A stretch of DNA of 38,732 nt from a bacterium (GTDB lineage: Bacteria > Bacillota > Clostridia > UBA1381). Location: NCBI GenBank assembly GCA_030536655.1, contig JAUNPN010000013.1:1-38732 (forward strand), in the 5' to 3' direction. Made by a program: the position numbers and the translations under genes. This document shows, in pieces, positions 19,574 through 27,400 of the stretch (its first letter is position 1; each line of letters begins with the position of its first letter). The notes under the pieces were generated by a model. The model did not search any database. It saw only the letters and a list, made by a program, of their open reading frames with translations, and was not told the DNA's origin.

Positions 19574-21238
19574 ATAGAAAAGCTAAACGGAAGAGAGTTT
19601 GCGGAAATGATTATTTCCGGAGCAAACCATTTATATAATAATAAACAGTCAGTAGATGAATTAAACGTGTTCCCGGTGCCTGACGGAGATACGGGCACTA
19701 ATATGTCGCTTACCTCGGCGGCGGTAGCGCTTGCGCTTAAGAACAATCCGACCGATTCGGCGGCAAAGGCAGCGGAGCTGATGAAGTCAGCGGCGCTCAG
19801 AGGTGCAAGAGGAAATTCCGGAGTAATTCTTTCGCAGCTGTTCCGCGGAATCGCAAAGAGCAGTGCCGGACTCGACGAGCTGAATGCGGCGGATTTTGCA
19901 AAGGCGTTAAAAAGCGGAAGCGAAGAAGCCTACAAAGCTGTAATGAAGCCGACAGAGGGTACAATACTGACCGTAGCACGTGAGAGCGCGGAGGGTGCGG
20001 TACAGTGCCGCTCCAATGACATAACGGAGGTGCTGAGGGCAGCGGCAGAACGCGGAAACAAGGCTCTTGCAAATACACCGAAGCAGCTTGAAGAGCTTGA
20101 ACGGGCAGGCGTGGTTGACGCGGGCGGTCAGGGTTGGATGTATATTCTTGAAGGCGCGTTAATGTACCTTGAAACCGGAAGGGCGGCAGAACGTGCAGAC
20201 GGTGATACACAGGCAAGTCAGGCTTCGCCAAGTGCGCAGGGAAGCGTTTCAACGGAGGATATAAAGTATAAATATTGTACGGAGTTTCTTATTGAAAAGG
20301 AGAACGCCGGAGATACAGCCGACAGCTTCAGGGATGCGATTGCGCAGAAGGGTGACTGTATGTTGGTTATTGATGACGGCGATATTGTAAAGGTGCATAT
20401 ACACACGAATAATCCCGGCTATGTGCTTGAGGAGGCTGTGAAGCTCGGCGAGCTGATTAATCTTAAGATTGACAATATGAAGCACCAGCACCGCTCGATT
20501 CTTGATGCGTCACCAAAGCCGGTGAAGGTCGAGGTAGAAACAAAGAAGCGCTTGAAGAAGCCGGCAGCTCCGGATAAGGATTACGGCTTTGTTTCGGTAT
20601 GCACGGGCAAGGGGATTGTAAAGGTTTTGAAGGATTTGGGGATTGACAGGATAATTGAGGGCGGTCAGACGATGAACCCATCAACCGAGGATATTCTGAA
20701 AGCTGTTGATAAGGTAAAGGCAAAGACTGTTTTTGTGTTCCCTAATAATAAGAATATTATCATGGCGGCAAATCAGGCTGCGGAGCTTGCTGAGGATAAG
20801 AAGGTAATTGTAATCCCGACAAAGACGCTGCCGCAGTGCGTGAGCGCTATGATGGCATTCAATGCAAATAAGGATACTGACAGCAATGAAAAGACGATGG
20901 TAAGGGCACTCGGCAAGGTTCGCACGGGTCAGATTACTTATGCCGTGCGTGATACCGAAATAGAAGGAGTGAAAATTAAGAAGAATGATATAATAAGCAT
21001 TATTGAGGGAGAGATTTCGCTTGTCGGGCATGATATAAATGAGGTCCTTGATGAAACAGTCAGGGAGCTTGCCGACGAGGACAGCGAATATATCACCGTA
21101 TATACCGGCAGGGAGGTAAAGAAGGCACAGCTTGAAGCTGCGGAAAAGCTGCTTTCTGTATATGAGGAGGACGAGATTGAGGTAGTGTTCCGAAAGGGTG
21201 CGCAGCCGCTGTATTATTATATCGTTGGTGTAGAGTAA
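19574..21238 (+). CDS. DAK2-domain protein (YloV/FakA-like), probable AUA start
   Basis: Resembles the FakA/YloV family: an N-terminal DhaL-type ATP-binding domain (LNVFPVPDGDTGTNMSLT with the Mg-binding aspartates, GARGNSGVILSQLFRG) and a C-terminal domain of about 350 residues. FakA phosphorylates fatty acids bound to FakB; no fakB is in this window, so that activity is inferred. The first ATG is at 19607, but the frame upstream encodes EKLNGREFAE ahead of MIISGANHLYNN, matching the usual family N-terminus. In that frame, between a TAA at 19547 and 19607, there is no ATG, GTG or TTG. The expected start position is ATA (19574), behind AGGGGG and GAGG. Translation from 19607 would lose 11 residues. 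The stop overlaps the recG start (TAATG). Confidence 0.85.
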   Translation: MEKLNGREFAEMIISGANHLYNNKQSVDELNVFPVPDGDTGTNMSLTSAAVALALKNNPTDSAAKAAELMKSAALRGARGNSGVILSQLFRGIAKSSAGLDELNAADFAKALKSGSEEAYKAVMKPTEGTILTVARESAEGAVQCRSNDITEVLRAAAERGNKALANTPKQLEELERAGVVDAGGQGWMYILEGALMYLETGRAAERADGDTQASQASPSAQGSVSTEDIKYKYCTEFLIEKENAGDTADSFRDAIAQKGDCMLVIDDGDIVKVHIHTNNPGYVLEEAVKLGELINLKIDNMKHQHRSILDASPKPVKVEVETKKRLKKPAAPDKDYGFVSVCTGKGIVKVLKDLGIDRIIEGGQTMNPSTEDILKAVDKVKAKTVFVFPNNKNIIMAANQAAELAEDKKVIVIPTKTLPQCVSAMMAFNANKDTDSNEKTMVRALGKVRTGQITYAVRDTEIEGVKIKKNDIISIIEGEISLVGHDINEVLDETVRELADEDSEYITVYTGREVKKAQLEAAEKLLSVYEEDEIEVVFRKGAQPLYYYIVGVE

Positions 21239-23259
21239 TGAATAATAAGAATATCAGATATTTAAAGGGTGTCGGCGAAAAACGCGCGGCACTCTTTAAT
21301 AAAAAGGGAATAAATACTGTTGAAGATATGCTGTATTTCTTTCCGCGCTCGCATGAGGACAGGAGCAAAACCAAGCTTATCTCAGAGTGCGTGAATGGTG
21401 AAACAGTGTGCATATCCGGTACTGTTTACGCACCGGTGCGGGAGAATCGTATACGGCGCAATATGACGATTTACAGCATGATTGTTACTGATTCATCCGG
21501 CGCGATAACGGTTATGTGGTATAACAACCGCTTTGTCAGGGACGTGTTCGAGGTTGGGGATAGATATACCTTTTACGGAAAGATTTCCTTCCGCGGTGCG
21601 AAAATTGAAATGACAGGTCCGGTGTACGAGAAGGAAGGACAGGGCAGGTTTACAGAGAAGATAGTGCCGATTTATCCGCTTACGGGCGGACTTACTCAGA
21701 AGATAGTTCAGGGTACGATGGAGGAGGCGATTAAGGACGCGGGCAGGCTTGACGAGTATATTCCGGATAAAATACGTGAGAAGTATAAAATTGCCGAGAT
21801 AAATTATTCGATAAAGAATATTCATTTCCCTGATGATTTTGAAAGCTATAACATTGCAAGGCGCAGATTTGTTTTTGAGGAGCTTATGGTTTTGCAGCTT
21901 GCGCTGCTTGACAGAAAGGAAATATTCTGTAAAAAGGACGGTATAAGGCTTGACGGCTCATGTGTGAAGGAGTTCATAAAAACGCTGCCGTTTCCGCTCA
22001 CAGGTGCGCAGAACAGGACGATAAAGGAAATTCTTCAAGACTGTGCATCCGGAAAGCAAATGAACAGGCTTGTTCAAGGTGATGTGGGTTCAGGAAAAAC
22101 AGCGGTTGCGGCGGCGGCAATTTACGCGGTGGTAAAAAACGGGCATCAGGCCGCAATGATGGCGCCGACAGAAATACTTGCGGCACAGCATATGGAAACG
22201 CTTCAAGGCTTTTTTGAGAGCATGGGAATAACGGTTGTGCTGCTTACAGGAAGCCTTAAAGCGAAGGAAAAGCGTCATGCGCTGGAAATGACAGCAACGG
22301 GGGCGGCAGATGTAGTGGTAGGAACTCATGCGATTATTCAGGAGGGCGTTGATTTTTATGACCTTGCGTTTGTTGTAGCGGATGAACAGCATCGTTTCGG
22401 AGTGGAGCAGAGGGCTAAGCTTAGCGCGAAGGGTGTAAACCCGCATATGCTTATCATGTCGGCAACGCCCATTCCGAGGACGCTTGCGCTTATTTTGTAC
22501 GGAGATTTGGATATTTCAATCATTGATGAACTCCCTCCGGGAAGAAAGGCTGTTAAAACCTACGCTGTAGGTGAGGATATGCGCGATAGGATAACGAAAT
22601 TTATTTATAAGAATGTCAAGCTTGGAACACAGGTGTATATAGTGTGTCCGCTTATTGAGGAAACGGAGAAAAGTGACTTGAAAAATGCGGAGGAGATTTC
22701 GCGGAAGCTTGCCGAGCAGTTTACTGATATAACGGTTGGGCTGCTTCACGGAAAGATGAAGCCGAAGATAAAGGACGCAATTATGACCGAGTTTGCGGAG
22801 GGTAAGATAGACGTGCTCGTTTCAACAACGGTAATTGAGGTTGGGGTAAACGTTCCGAATGCAAATGTGATGATAATTGAAAATGCGGAGCGTTTCGGAC
22901 TTTCCCAGCTGCATCAGCTGAGGGGACGGGTAGGACGAGGCTGTGACCAGGCATTCTGCGTTCTTTTTGCGCACGGAAATAGTGAGATTACAAAGAAGCG
23001 AATGGAAACAATGTGCATTTCAAATGACGGATTTTATATAAGCGAGCAAGATTTGAGGCTGCGCGGACCGGGAGATTTTTTCGGTACGCGTCAGCATGGA
23101 CTGCCGGAGATGCATATTGCGAATTTGTTTGAGGACAGGGACATATTGAAGCTTGCTCAGGAAGCGGCAAAGGAGATTAACGCCGAGGGGTTGGATAAGT
23201 ATCCGCTGTTGAAGAACCGGTGCGGAAAAGTTCTTATGGATGATGTTGTGCTGAATTGA
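21238..23259 (+). CDS. recG: ATP-dependent DNA helicase RecG
   Basis: Branch-migrating helicase that remodels stalled forks and recombination intermediates. The 673 residues show an N-terminal wedge/OB domain, Walker A GDVGSGKT (from about 281), MAPTEILAAQH, the Walker B variant DEQH (about 382), ATPIPRTLALILYGDLD, and the C-terminal TTVIEVGVNVPNAN and QLHQLRGRVGRG motifs. The length is typical of the family. Its ATG overlaps the last base of the upstream stop codon, so translation is coupled to the DAK2 gene. The asp23-yloV-recG order resembles Bacillus without the intervening serine dehydratase genes. Confidence 0.98.
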   Translation: MNNKNIRYLKGVGEKRAALFNKKGINTVEDMLYFFPRSHEDRSKTKLISECVNGETVCISGTVYAPVRENRIRRNMTIYSMIVTDSSGAITVMWYNNRFVRDVFEVGDRYTFYGKISFRGAKIEMTGPVYEKEGQGRFTEKIVPIYPLTGGLTQKIVQGTMEEAIKDAGRLDEYIPDKIREKYKIAEINYSIKNIHFPDDFESYNIARRRFVFEELMVLQLALLDRKEIFCKKDGIRLDGSCVKEFIKTLPFPLTGAQNRTIKEILQDCASGKQMNRLVQGDVGSGKTAVAAAAIYAVVKNGHQAAMMAPTEILAAQHMETLQGFFESMGITVVLLTGSLKAKEKRHALEMTATGAADVVVGTHAIIQEGVDFYDLAFVVADEQHRFGVEQRAKLSAKGVNPHMLIMSATPIPRTLALILYGDLDISIIDELPPGRKAVKTYAVGEDMRDRITKFIYKNVKLGTQVYIVCPLIEETEKSDLKNAEEISRKLAEQFTDITVGLLHGKMKPKIKDAIMTEFAEGKIDVLVSTTVIEVGVNVPNANVMIIENAERFGLSQLHQLRGRVGRGCDQAFCVLFAHGNSEITKKRMETMCISNDGFYISEQDLRLRGPGDFFGTRQHGLPEMHIANLFEDRDILKLAQEAAKEINAEGLDKYPLLKNRCGKVLMDDVVLN

Positions 23260-23311
23260 GTAAAAGAAAGCAGACTTATGTGGGGGAAATAGGTTATTGT
23301 ACTTACCGCCG

Positions 23312-23343
23312 TTTTCCCAAACGCATTGGTGAAGGAAATTCAA
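23312..23343 (+). repeat. Palindromic short repeat, copy R2
   Basis: TTTTCCCAAACGCATTGGTG is identical to copy R1, but the right half diverges after GAAGGAAATTCA and lacks GATTATAA. It sits between recG and nrdR, 53 bases after the recG stop. The rest of the 23260-23481 gap holds the nrdR promoter and no gene. Confidence 0.72.
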
Positions 23344-23406
23344 AAGGAAATGCAAAGATATATTCAAATAAAAAATTATATATTAAAAAAATATTTAAGT
23401 AAGCCC

Positions 23407-23435
23407 TTGCAAACCTAAATAAAATATAGTATAAT
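23407..23435 (+). promoter_or_regulatory. Promoter of nrdR
   Basis: TTGCAA (23407-23412) and TATAAT (23430-23435) are 17 bases apart. The predicted start is near 23442 and GAAAGGA lies at 23466-23472. Confidence 0.75.
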
Positions 23436-23481
23436 TAAATATATAAAACAAAAACACCGCATCACGAAAGGAATGATGTTC

Positions 23482-23937
23482 ATGAAATGCCCGTATTGCA
23501 GCTTTCTTGAGAGTAAGGTTATAGATTCGCGTCCGACTGATGAGGGAGGCTCAATCAGACGCCGGCGCGAATGTCTTAAGTGCGGAAAACGCTTCACAAC
23601 ATATGAAAAGATAGAAGCTGTTTCAATCGCTGTTGTGAAAAAGGATAATTCACGCCAGCAGTTTGATAGGAACAAGATATTAAAGGGAATTATAACCGCA
23701 TGCGAAAAGAGGCCTATTTCGCTCGTGCGCATGGAAAAAATTGTTGACGATATAGAGAGTGAGCTGTATCAGGCGCAGGAACGCGAGATTGATACTGCAA
23801 GGATAGGCGAGAAAGTTATGGAGAAGCTTAAAACTCTTGACGACGTCGCGTATGTACGATTTGCTTCGGTGTACAAGCGTTTTGATGATGTGGAAACCTT
23901 TATGAAAGAGCTTCAGGAGCTGAAAAAGAATAATTGA
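23482..23937 (+). CDS. nrdR: Transcriptional repressor NrdR
   Basis: Zinc-ribbon/ATP-cone repressor of ribonucleotide reductase genes. The 151 residues begin MKCPYC, with zinc cysteines in CPYC and CLKC, followed by the RRRREC stretch and an ATP-cone domain ([20 protein letters not shown]). I chose ATG 23482 because all well-known members start there and GAAAGGA is correctly spaced; the in-frame ATG at 23473 abuts the ribosome site. No nrd genes are in the window. mnmE follows after 21 bases. Confidence 0.97.
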   Translation: MKCPYCSFLESKVIDSRPTDEGGSIRRRRECLKCGKRFTTYEKIEAVSIAVVKKDNSRQQFDRNKILKGIITACEKRPISLVRMEKIVDDIESELYQAQEREIDTARIGEKVMEKLKTLDDVAYVRFASVYKRFDDVETFMKELQELKKNN

Positions 23938-23958
23938 CAGAGGGAATTGAGGAATAGT

Positions 23959-25329
23959 ATGGAAGAAACGATTGCTGCAATATCAACACCGGTCGGCAGC
24001 GGCGGTATTGCTGTTATACGCGTAAGCGGAGCCGATGCGGTCGTAATTGCGGACAGAGTGTTTAAGGGGCGTCAGCCGCTTTCCGGCGCGGCAACGCATA
24101 CGATTCATTACGGCTTTGCCGTAAACAGCAGCGGAGAACGCATTGACGAGGTTCTTGCATCAATTATGCGCGCACCGAACAGCTTCACGCGTGAGGATGT
24201 GGTTGAGATAAGTACTCATGGCGGAAGCATAGCTTCACGTAGAGTGCTTGACGCGCTGATTCGTGCCGGGGCAAGAATCGCGGAGCCGGGAGAGTTTACA
24301 AAGCGCGCCTTTCTGAACGGAAGAATAGATTTGTCGCAGGCTGAGGCGGTAATAGACATCATCAACGCAAAGAATACAGCTTCACAGCGGAATGCGCTTT
24401 CACAGCTTGGTGGAGCGCTTTCCCGTGAGATTTCTGACGCGCGCGAAGCATTGGTAAATCTTGCGGCGAGAATGCAGGTTATTATTGATTATCCGGACGA
24501 GGATTTGGAGGATATTACTCCTGCGGAGATAGGGAACACAGCTGCGGAAACGGCGGTGAAGCTGCGCAGACTTTCGGATACCGCGGACAGCGGAAGGCTT
24601 ATCCGTGACGGCATAAGATGCGCTATTGCGGGAAAGCCTAATGTTGGAAAATCATCTCTTATGAATCTGCTCTCAGGTGAGGACAGGGCGATTGTAACCG
24701 ATATTGCGGGTACAACGCGTGACGTCATTGAGGAAAGCGTGAGCCTTGACGGAGTGCCGCTTGTGCTGATTGACACTGCCGGAATACATTATACGGAGGA
24801 TACCGTAGAGAAAATAGGTGTGGAGCGTAGCCGCAAATCAATTGAAGCGGCGGATTTGGTGCTTGTGATGCTGGATTCCCAGTCAGGCTTTGACAGAGAG
24901 GACATGGAGGTTATCGAGGCAAGCAGCGGTACAAAACGCATTATTCTTGTGAATAAGTGTGATTTGGGGTCAGCGGAGTATCTGGACAGAGTAAGGGCAG
25001 CGGCAGACGATGCGCCGGTTATTGAAATCAGTGCTGTAACCGGTGAAGGTATAGATATACTTATTGAAAAAATATGTGATATTTATCATCTCGACTTTGC
25101 GGCTGACGGCAGCAGAGCGGTCATAACAAATATGCGTCATAAAACGGCTTTAATAAAGGCGGAAAGCGCACTGAACCGCGCAGCAGAGGCGATTAAGGGG
25201 GGAATGCCGACAGATATTGCTTCCATAGATATTAATGAAGCAATTGATGCTCTCGGCGAGATTACGGGAGAAACGGTTTCGGATTCTATTGTGTCCGAGA
25301 TATTCCACAGCTTCTGCGTGGGAAAGTGA
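23959..25329 (+). CDS. mnmE: tRNA modification GTPase MnmE
   Basis: With MnmG, installs carboxymethylaminomethyl or aminomethyl groups on wobble U34 of certain tRNAs. The 456 residues show the tetrahydrofolate-binding N-terminal domain (IAAISTPVGSGGIAVIRVSG), a helical domain, the inserted G domain (GKPNVGKSS near 225, TTRD, DTAGIHYTEDTVEKIG, NKCDL) and the C-terminal FCVGK with its essential cysteine. ATG 23959 follows GAGGAA; an upstream TTG at 23947 is less likely. mnmG is not nearby. Confidence 0.97.
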   Translation: MEETIAAISTPVGSGGIAVIRVSGADAVVIADRVFKGRQPLSGAATHTIHYGFAVNSSGERIDEVLASIMRAPNSFTREDVVEISTHGGSIASRRVLDALIRAGARIAEPGEFTKRAFLNGRIDLSQAEAVIDIINAKNTASQRNALSQLGGALSREISDAREALVNLAARMQVIIDYPDEDLEDITPAEIGNTAAETAVKLRRLSDTADSGRLIRDGIRCAIAGKPNVGKSSLMNLLSGEDRAIVTDIAGTTRDVIEESVSLDGVPLVLIDTAGIHYTEDTVEKIGVERSRKSIEAADLVLVMLDSQSGFDREDMEVIEASSGTKRIILVNKCDLGSAEYLDRVRAAADDAPVIEISAVTGEGIDILIEKICDIYHLDFAADGSRAVITNMRHKTALIKAESALNRAAEAIKGGMPTDIASIDINEAIDALGEITGETVSDSIVSEIFHSFCVGK

Positions 25330-25342
25330 AGGTGGGATAGGC

Positions 25343-26047
25343 ATGCGGCTTGATAAATTCATTTCCAACTGCGGTGCGGCAACGCGCAGCGAGGTAAAAA
25401 AACTTGTAAAAAACGGCTCTGTTACAGTAAACGGGGCAATCGCAAAAAAACCGGATATAAAGATAGATGAAAATAAAGACGTTGTCTGTGTAAGCGGCGC
25501 CGAGCTGAATTACCGTGAATTTGTGTATTTGATGCTGAATAAGCCGAAGGGTTATATAAGCGCAACAGAGGATAAGCATTATCCGGTTGTAACGGAGCTT
25601 GTGCCGGAGGAATATGCGCATTATAATGTGTTCCCTGTCGGCAGGCTTGATATAGACACGGAGGGACTGCTGCTTCTCACGAATGACGGTCAGTTCGACC
25701 ATTATATGACCTCGCCGAAGAAAAATATATATAAAAGATATTTCGCACGGCTTGACAGACCTGCCGAGGATGAGGATATAGAGATATTTAAGAATGGAAT
25801 GAAGTTCAAGGAATTCACGGCAAAGAGCGCAAGACTTGAAATAACCGAAAATCCGGCGGAGGTGTATATTGAAATCGCCGAGGGTAAGTTTCATCAGGTA
25901 AAGCGTATGTGTGAGCGTGTGGGTAAGAACGTCATATACCTGAAACGCGTTGCGATAGGCTCTCTGCCGCTTGATGAATCGCTTGAAAAAGGGAAGGTTC
26001 GCCCTCTTACTGAGGACGAGATGAGATTGCTTGGAGTTTATCCGTAA
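25343..26047 (+). CDS. rsuA: RsuA-type 16S rRNA pseudouridine synthase
   Basis: Pseudouridine synthase of the RsuA/RluB/E/F family. The 234 residues begin with an S4 RNA-binding domain (MRLDKFISNCGAATRSEVKKL) and contain the catalytic motif GRLDIDTEGLLLLTNDG. The short length and the EGKFHQVKRM ending of the catalytic domain resemble RsuA (16S U516) more than RluB or RluE, which read GRNREVRR or GRNRQVRR there. This subfamily call is an inference. ATG 25343 lies 13 bases after the mnmE stop. The last codons TAT CCG TAA fall inside the left terminal repeat of element B, so the gene's end may have been set by that insertion. Confidence 0.87.
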   Translation: MRLDKFISNCGAATRSEVKKLVKNGSVTVNGAIAKKPDIKIDENKDVVCVSGAELNYREFVYLMLNKPKGYISATEDKHYPVVTELVPEEYAHYNVFPVGRLDIDTEGLLLLTNDGQFDHYMTSPKKNIYKRYFARLDRPAEDEDIEIFKNGMKFKEFTAKSARLEITENPAEVYIEIAEGKFHQVKRMCERVGKNVIYLKRVAIGSLPLDESLEKGKVRPLTEDEMRLLGVYP

Positions 26048-26247
26048 TTAAAGAAGTGAATATTGCAAAGTCGGATTTTTTTCTGCTGCGGTGAGCTGTA
26101 AACAGCTTACCTATGGCTTGCTTGGCAAGTCATCCGGTCAGATTATTCCCAAAAATCCGATGCATATCGGTGTATGCCGAGGATTTTGGGGCAATATGAC
26201 GGAAAATCAGAAAGCAGGATGTGCTTAATTTACGGATAGGCTCTTAA
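26040..26247 (+). repeat. MITE-like structured repeat, copy B (most complete)
   Basis: Fills the whole gap between the convergent rsuA and LysM genes. The left edge is TATCCGTAATTAAAGAAGTG and the right edge is the inverted TTAAGAGCCTATCC. Internal stems are GGTGAGCTG with CAGCTTACC, ATGGCTTGC with GCAAGTCAT, AAAATCC with GGATTTT, and outer ATATTGC with GCAATAT. Several base changes relative to copy A keep pairing (CCC to CTT opposite GGTGAG; a longer second stem). Both neighbouring stop codons (26045-26047 on +, 26244-26246 on -) lie in the terminal repeats. Confidence 0.85.
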
Positions 26248-26609
26248 TATACAGGAACAGTAATTTTATCTCCTATACAAAGCTTTGCGCTGTTCATATT
26301 GTTAAGCTTCATAATGTCGTCCATAATTCGGCGTAAATCACGGCTTTCAGTATTGCAGTATTCCGCAATGCTCCAGAGCGTATCTCCGGTTGATACGACA
26401 TATGTTTTCGTATCCGAAACCTTGGTAGCGTTTGCCGCTGACGCTATAAATATGCATAATGCAGCGGCGAAAATAATAAGAAAAGCAAGACAGCGGAGCT
26501 TTCGGCTGTTCTTCTTTTTTTCTCTTTGACGTCTGCGGGCAGCGAGTTCTGCTCTGCTGCGGCATTTGCAGGTATTAATGTTTGGGGTGCGCTTGTGATT
26601 CCTGTTCAT
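26244..26609 (-). CDS. Small LysM membrane protein, possibly SOS-induced (YneA-like)
   Basis: A 121-residue protein with an N-terminus rich in Arg and Lys (about 1-40), one membrane segment or uncleaved signal anchor (about 41-60, AFLIIFAAALCIFIAS), and one LysM peptidoglycan-binding domain (about 68-119, YVVSTGDTLWSIAEYCN to GDKITVPVY). This size and layout match YneA/DivS-type cell-division suppressors made during the SOS response. That role is an inference supported by a LexA-box-like sequence between its -35 and -10. GGAGGC precedes the ATG. The stop codon is inside the terminal repeat of element B. Other LysM wall proteins could look the same. Confidence 0.8.
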   Translation of the reverse strand: MNRNHKRTPNINTCKCRSRAELAARRRQREKKKNSRKLRCLAFLIIFAAALCIFIASAANATKVSDTKTYVVSTGDTLWSIAEYCNTESRDLRRIMDDIMKLNNMNSAKLCIGDKITVPVY

Positions 26610-26662
26610 TTGTTTGCCTCCGAATGTTCTTATATATAACTCTGTAATAACCTTATGACAAT

Positions 26663-26691
26663 ACTATACCACAACAAATGTTCGTTGTCAA
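26663..26691 (-). promoter_or_regulatory. LysM gene promoter with LexA-box-like operator
   Basis: On the minus strand, TTGACA (26691-26686) and TATAGT (26668-26663) are 17 bases apart. The spacer contains CGAACATTTGTT, matching the Gram-positive LexA core GAAC-N4-GTTC in all but the last base (GAAC-ATTT-GTTG). A repressor bound there would block RNA polymerase directly. Confidence 0.6.
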
Positions 26692-26735
26692 GAGAAAAAA
26701 CGAAAAAAATTTTGAGAAAAATCGTACAAACAGAG

Positions 26736-26759
26736 TACTGTACCAAATAAAGTACAGTA
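26736..26759. promoter_or_regulatory. Inverted repeat before the PAP2-addBA operon
   Basis: TACTGTAC (26736-26743) and GTACAGTA (26752-26759) form a perfect 8-base inverted repeat with an 8-base spacer, ending one base before the AGGGAG ribosome site. A weak promoter TTGAGA (26712-26717), 18 bases, TACTGT overlaps it. It could be an operator or an mRNA hairpin; I do not recognise the regulator. Confidence 0.4.
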
Positions 26760-26773
26760 AAGGGAGAATTGGA

Positions 26774-27388
26774 ATGAAATGGATAAAAGAACATAGGTAC
26801 TGCCTGTGGCTGTTATATTTTGTGTTTTATTTTCCGGCGTTTTTTATGCTGGAAAGGGTGGTTGACCCGAAATTTATTATAGAATGTTCGTTTGATAGAA
26901 TGATACCTTTCTGCAAACATTTTATATATCCGTATTATTTTTGGTACATAACAATGCCCGGCTCACTCGTCCTTTTTATGCTGAAGGATAAGGAGGCGTT
27001 TCTGCGGCTGTGTTTTATCATGTTTACGGGAATGACTGTTTCGCTTGGAATATATTTCGTACTGCCTAACGGTTTGGATTTAAGGGTTCCGTTTGAGGTG
27101 AATGATCTTTCCTCATGGCTGTGTGCAATGCTTGAAAGTATTGATACACCGACAAATGTCTGCCCGTCAATTCATGTGTCAAGCTCTGTTGCCATTGATA
27201 TGGCGGTGCAGCGTTCTGCTCTGCTTAAGGATAAAAAGCTTGTAAGGCTTGCATCGTTTGTCATAATGCTTGCGGTTTCGGTTTCGACCGCGTTTGTAAA
27301 GCAGCATTCACTTATAGATATTGCGGCGGGCGCGGCTCTCAGTGTAGTGCTGATGCTGATTTACGATTTTTGGATACATAAAAAATAA
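26774..27388 (+). CDS. PAP2-like membrane phosphatase
   Basis: A 204-residue integral membrane protein with about five or six hydrophobic segments. It has the reduced PAP2 motifs of the inositolphosphotransferase-like branch: PSIHVS (C2-like) and STAFVKQHSLIDIAAG (C3-like, with His and Asp). The classic Lys-rich first motif is not obvious. It may act on a lipid phosphate or an undecaprenyl-type carrier, but the substrate cannot be read. I chose ATG 26774, which has AAGGGAG 8 bases upstream; the longer frame from 26678 runs back through the LysM promoter. It lies 12 bases before addB, so it is probably co-transcribed with the recombination genes. Confidence 0.82.
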   Translation: MKWIKEHRYCLWLLYFVFYFPAFFMLERVVDPKFIIECSFDRMIPFCKHFIYPYYFWYITMPGSLVLFMLKDKEAFLRLCFIMFTGMTVSLGIYFVLPNGLDLRVPFEVNDLSSWLCAMLESIDTPTNVCPSIHVSSSVAIDMAVQRSALLKDKKLVRLASFVIMLAVSVSTAFVKQHSLIDIAAGAALSVVLMLIYDFWIHKK

Positions 27389-27400
27389 GGAGGCGGAGCT

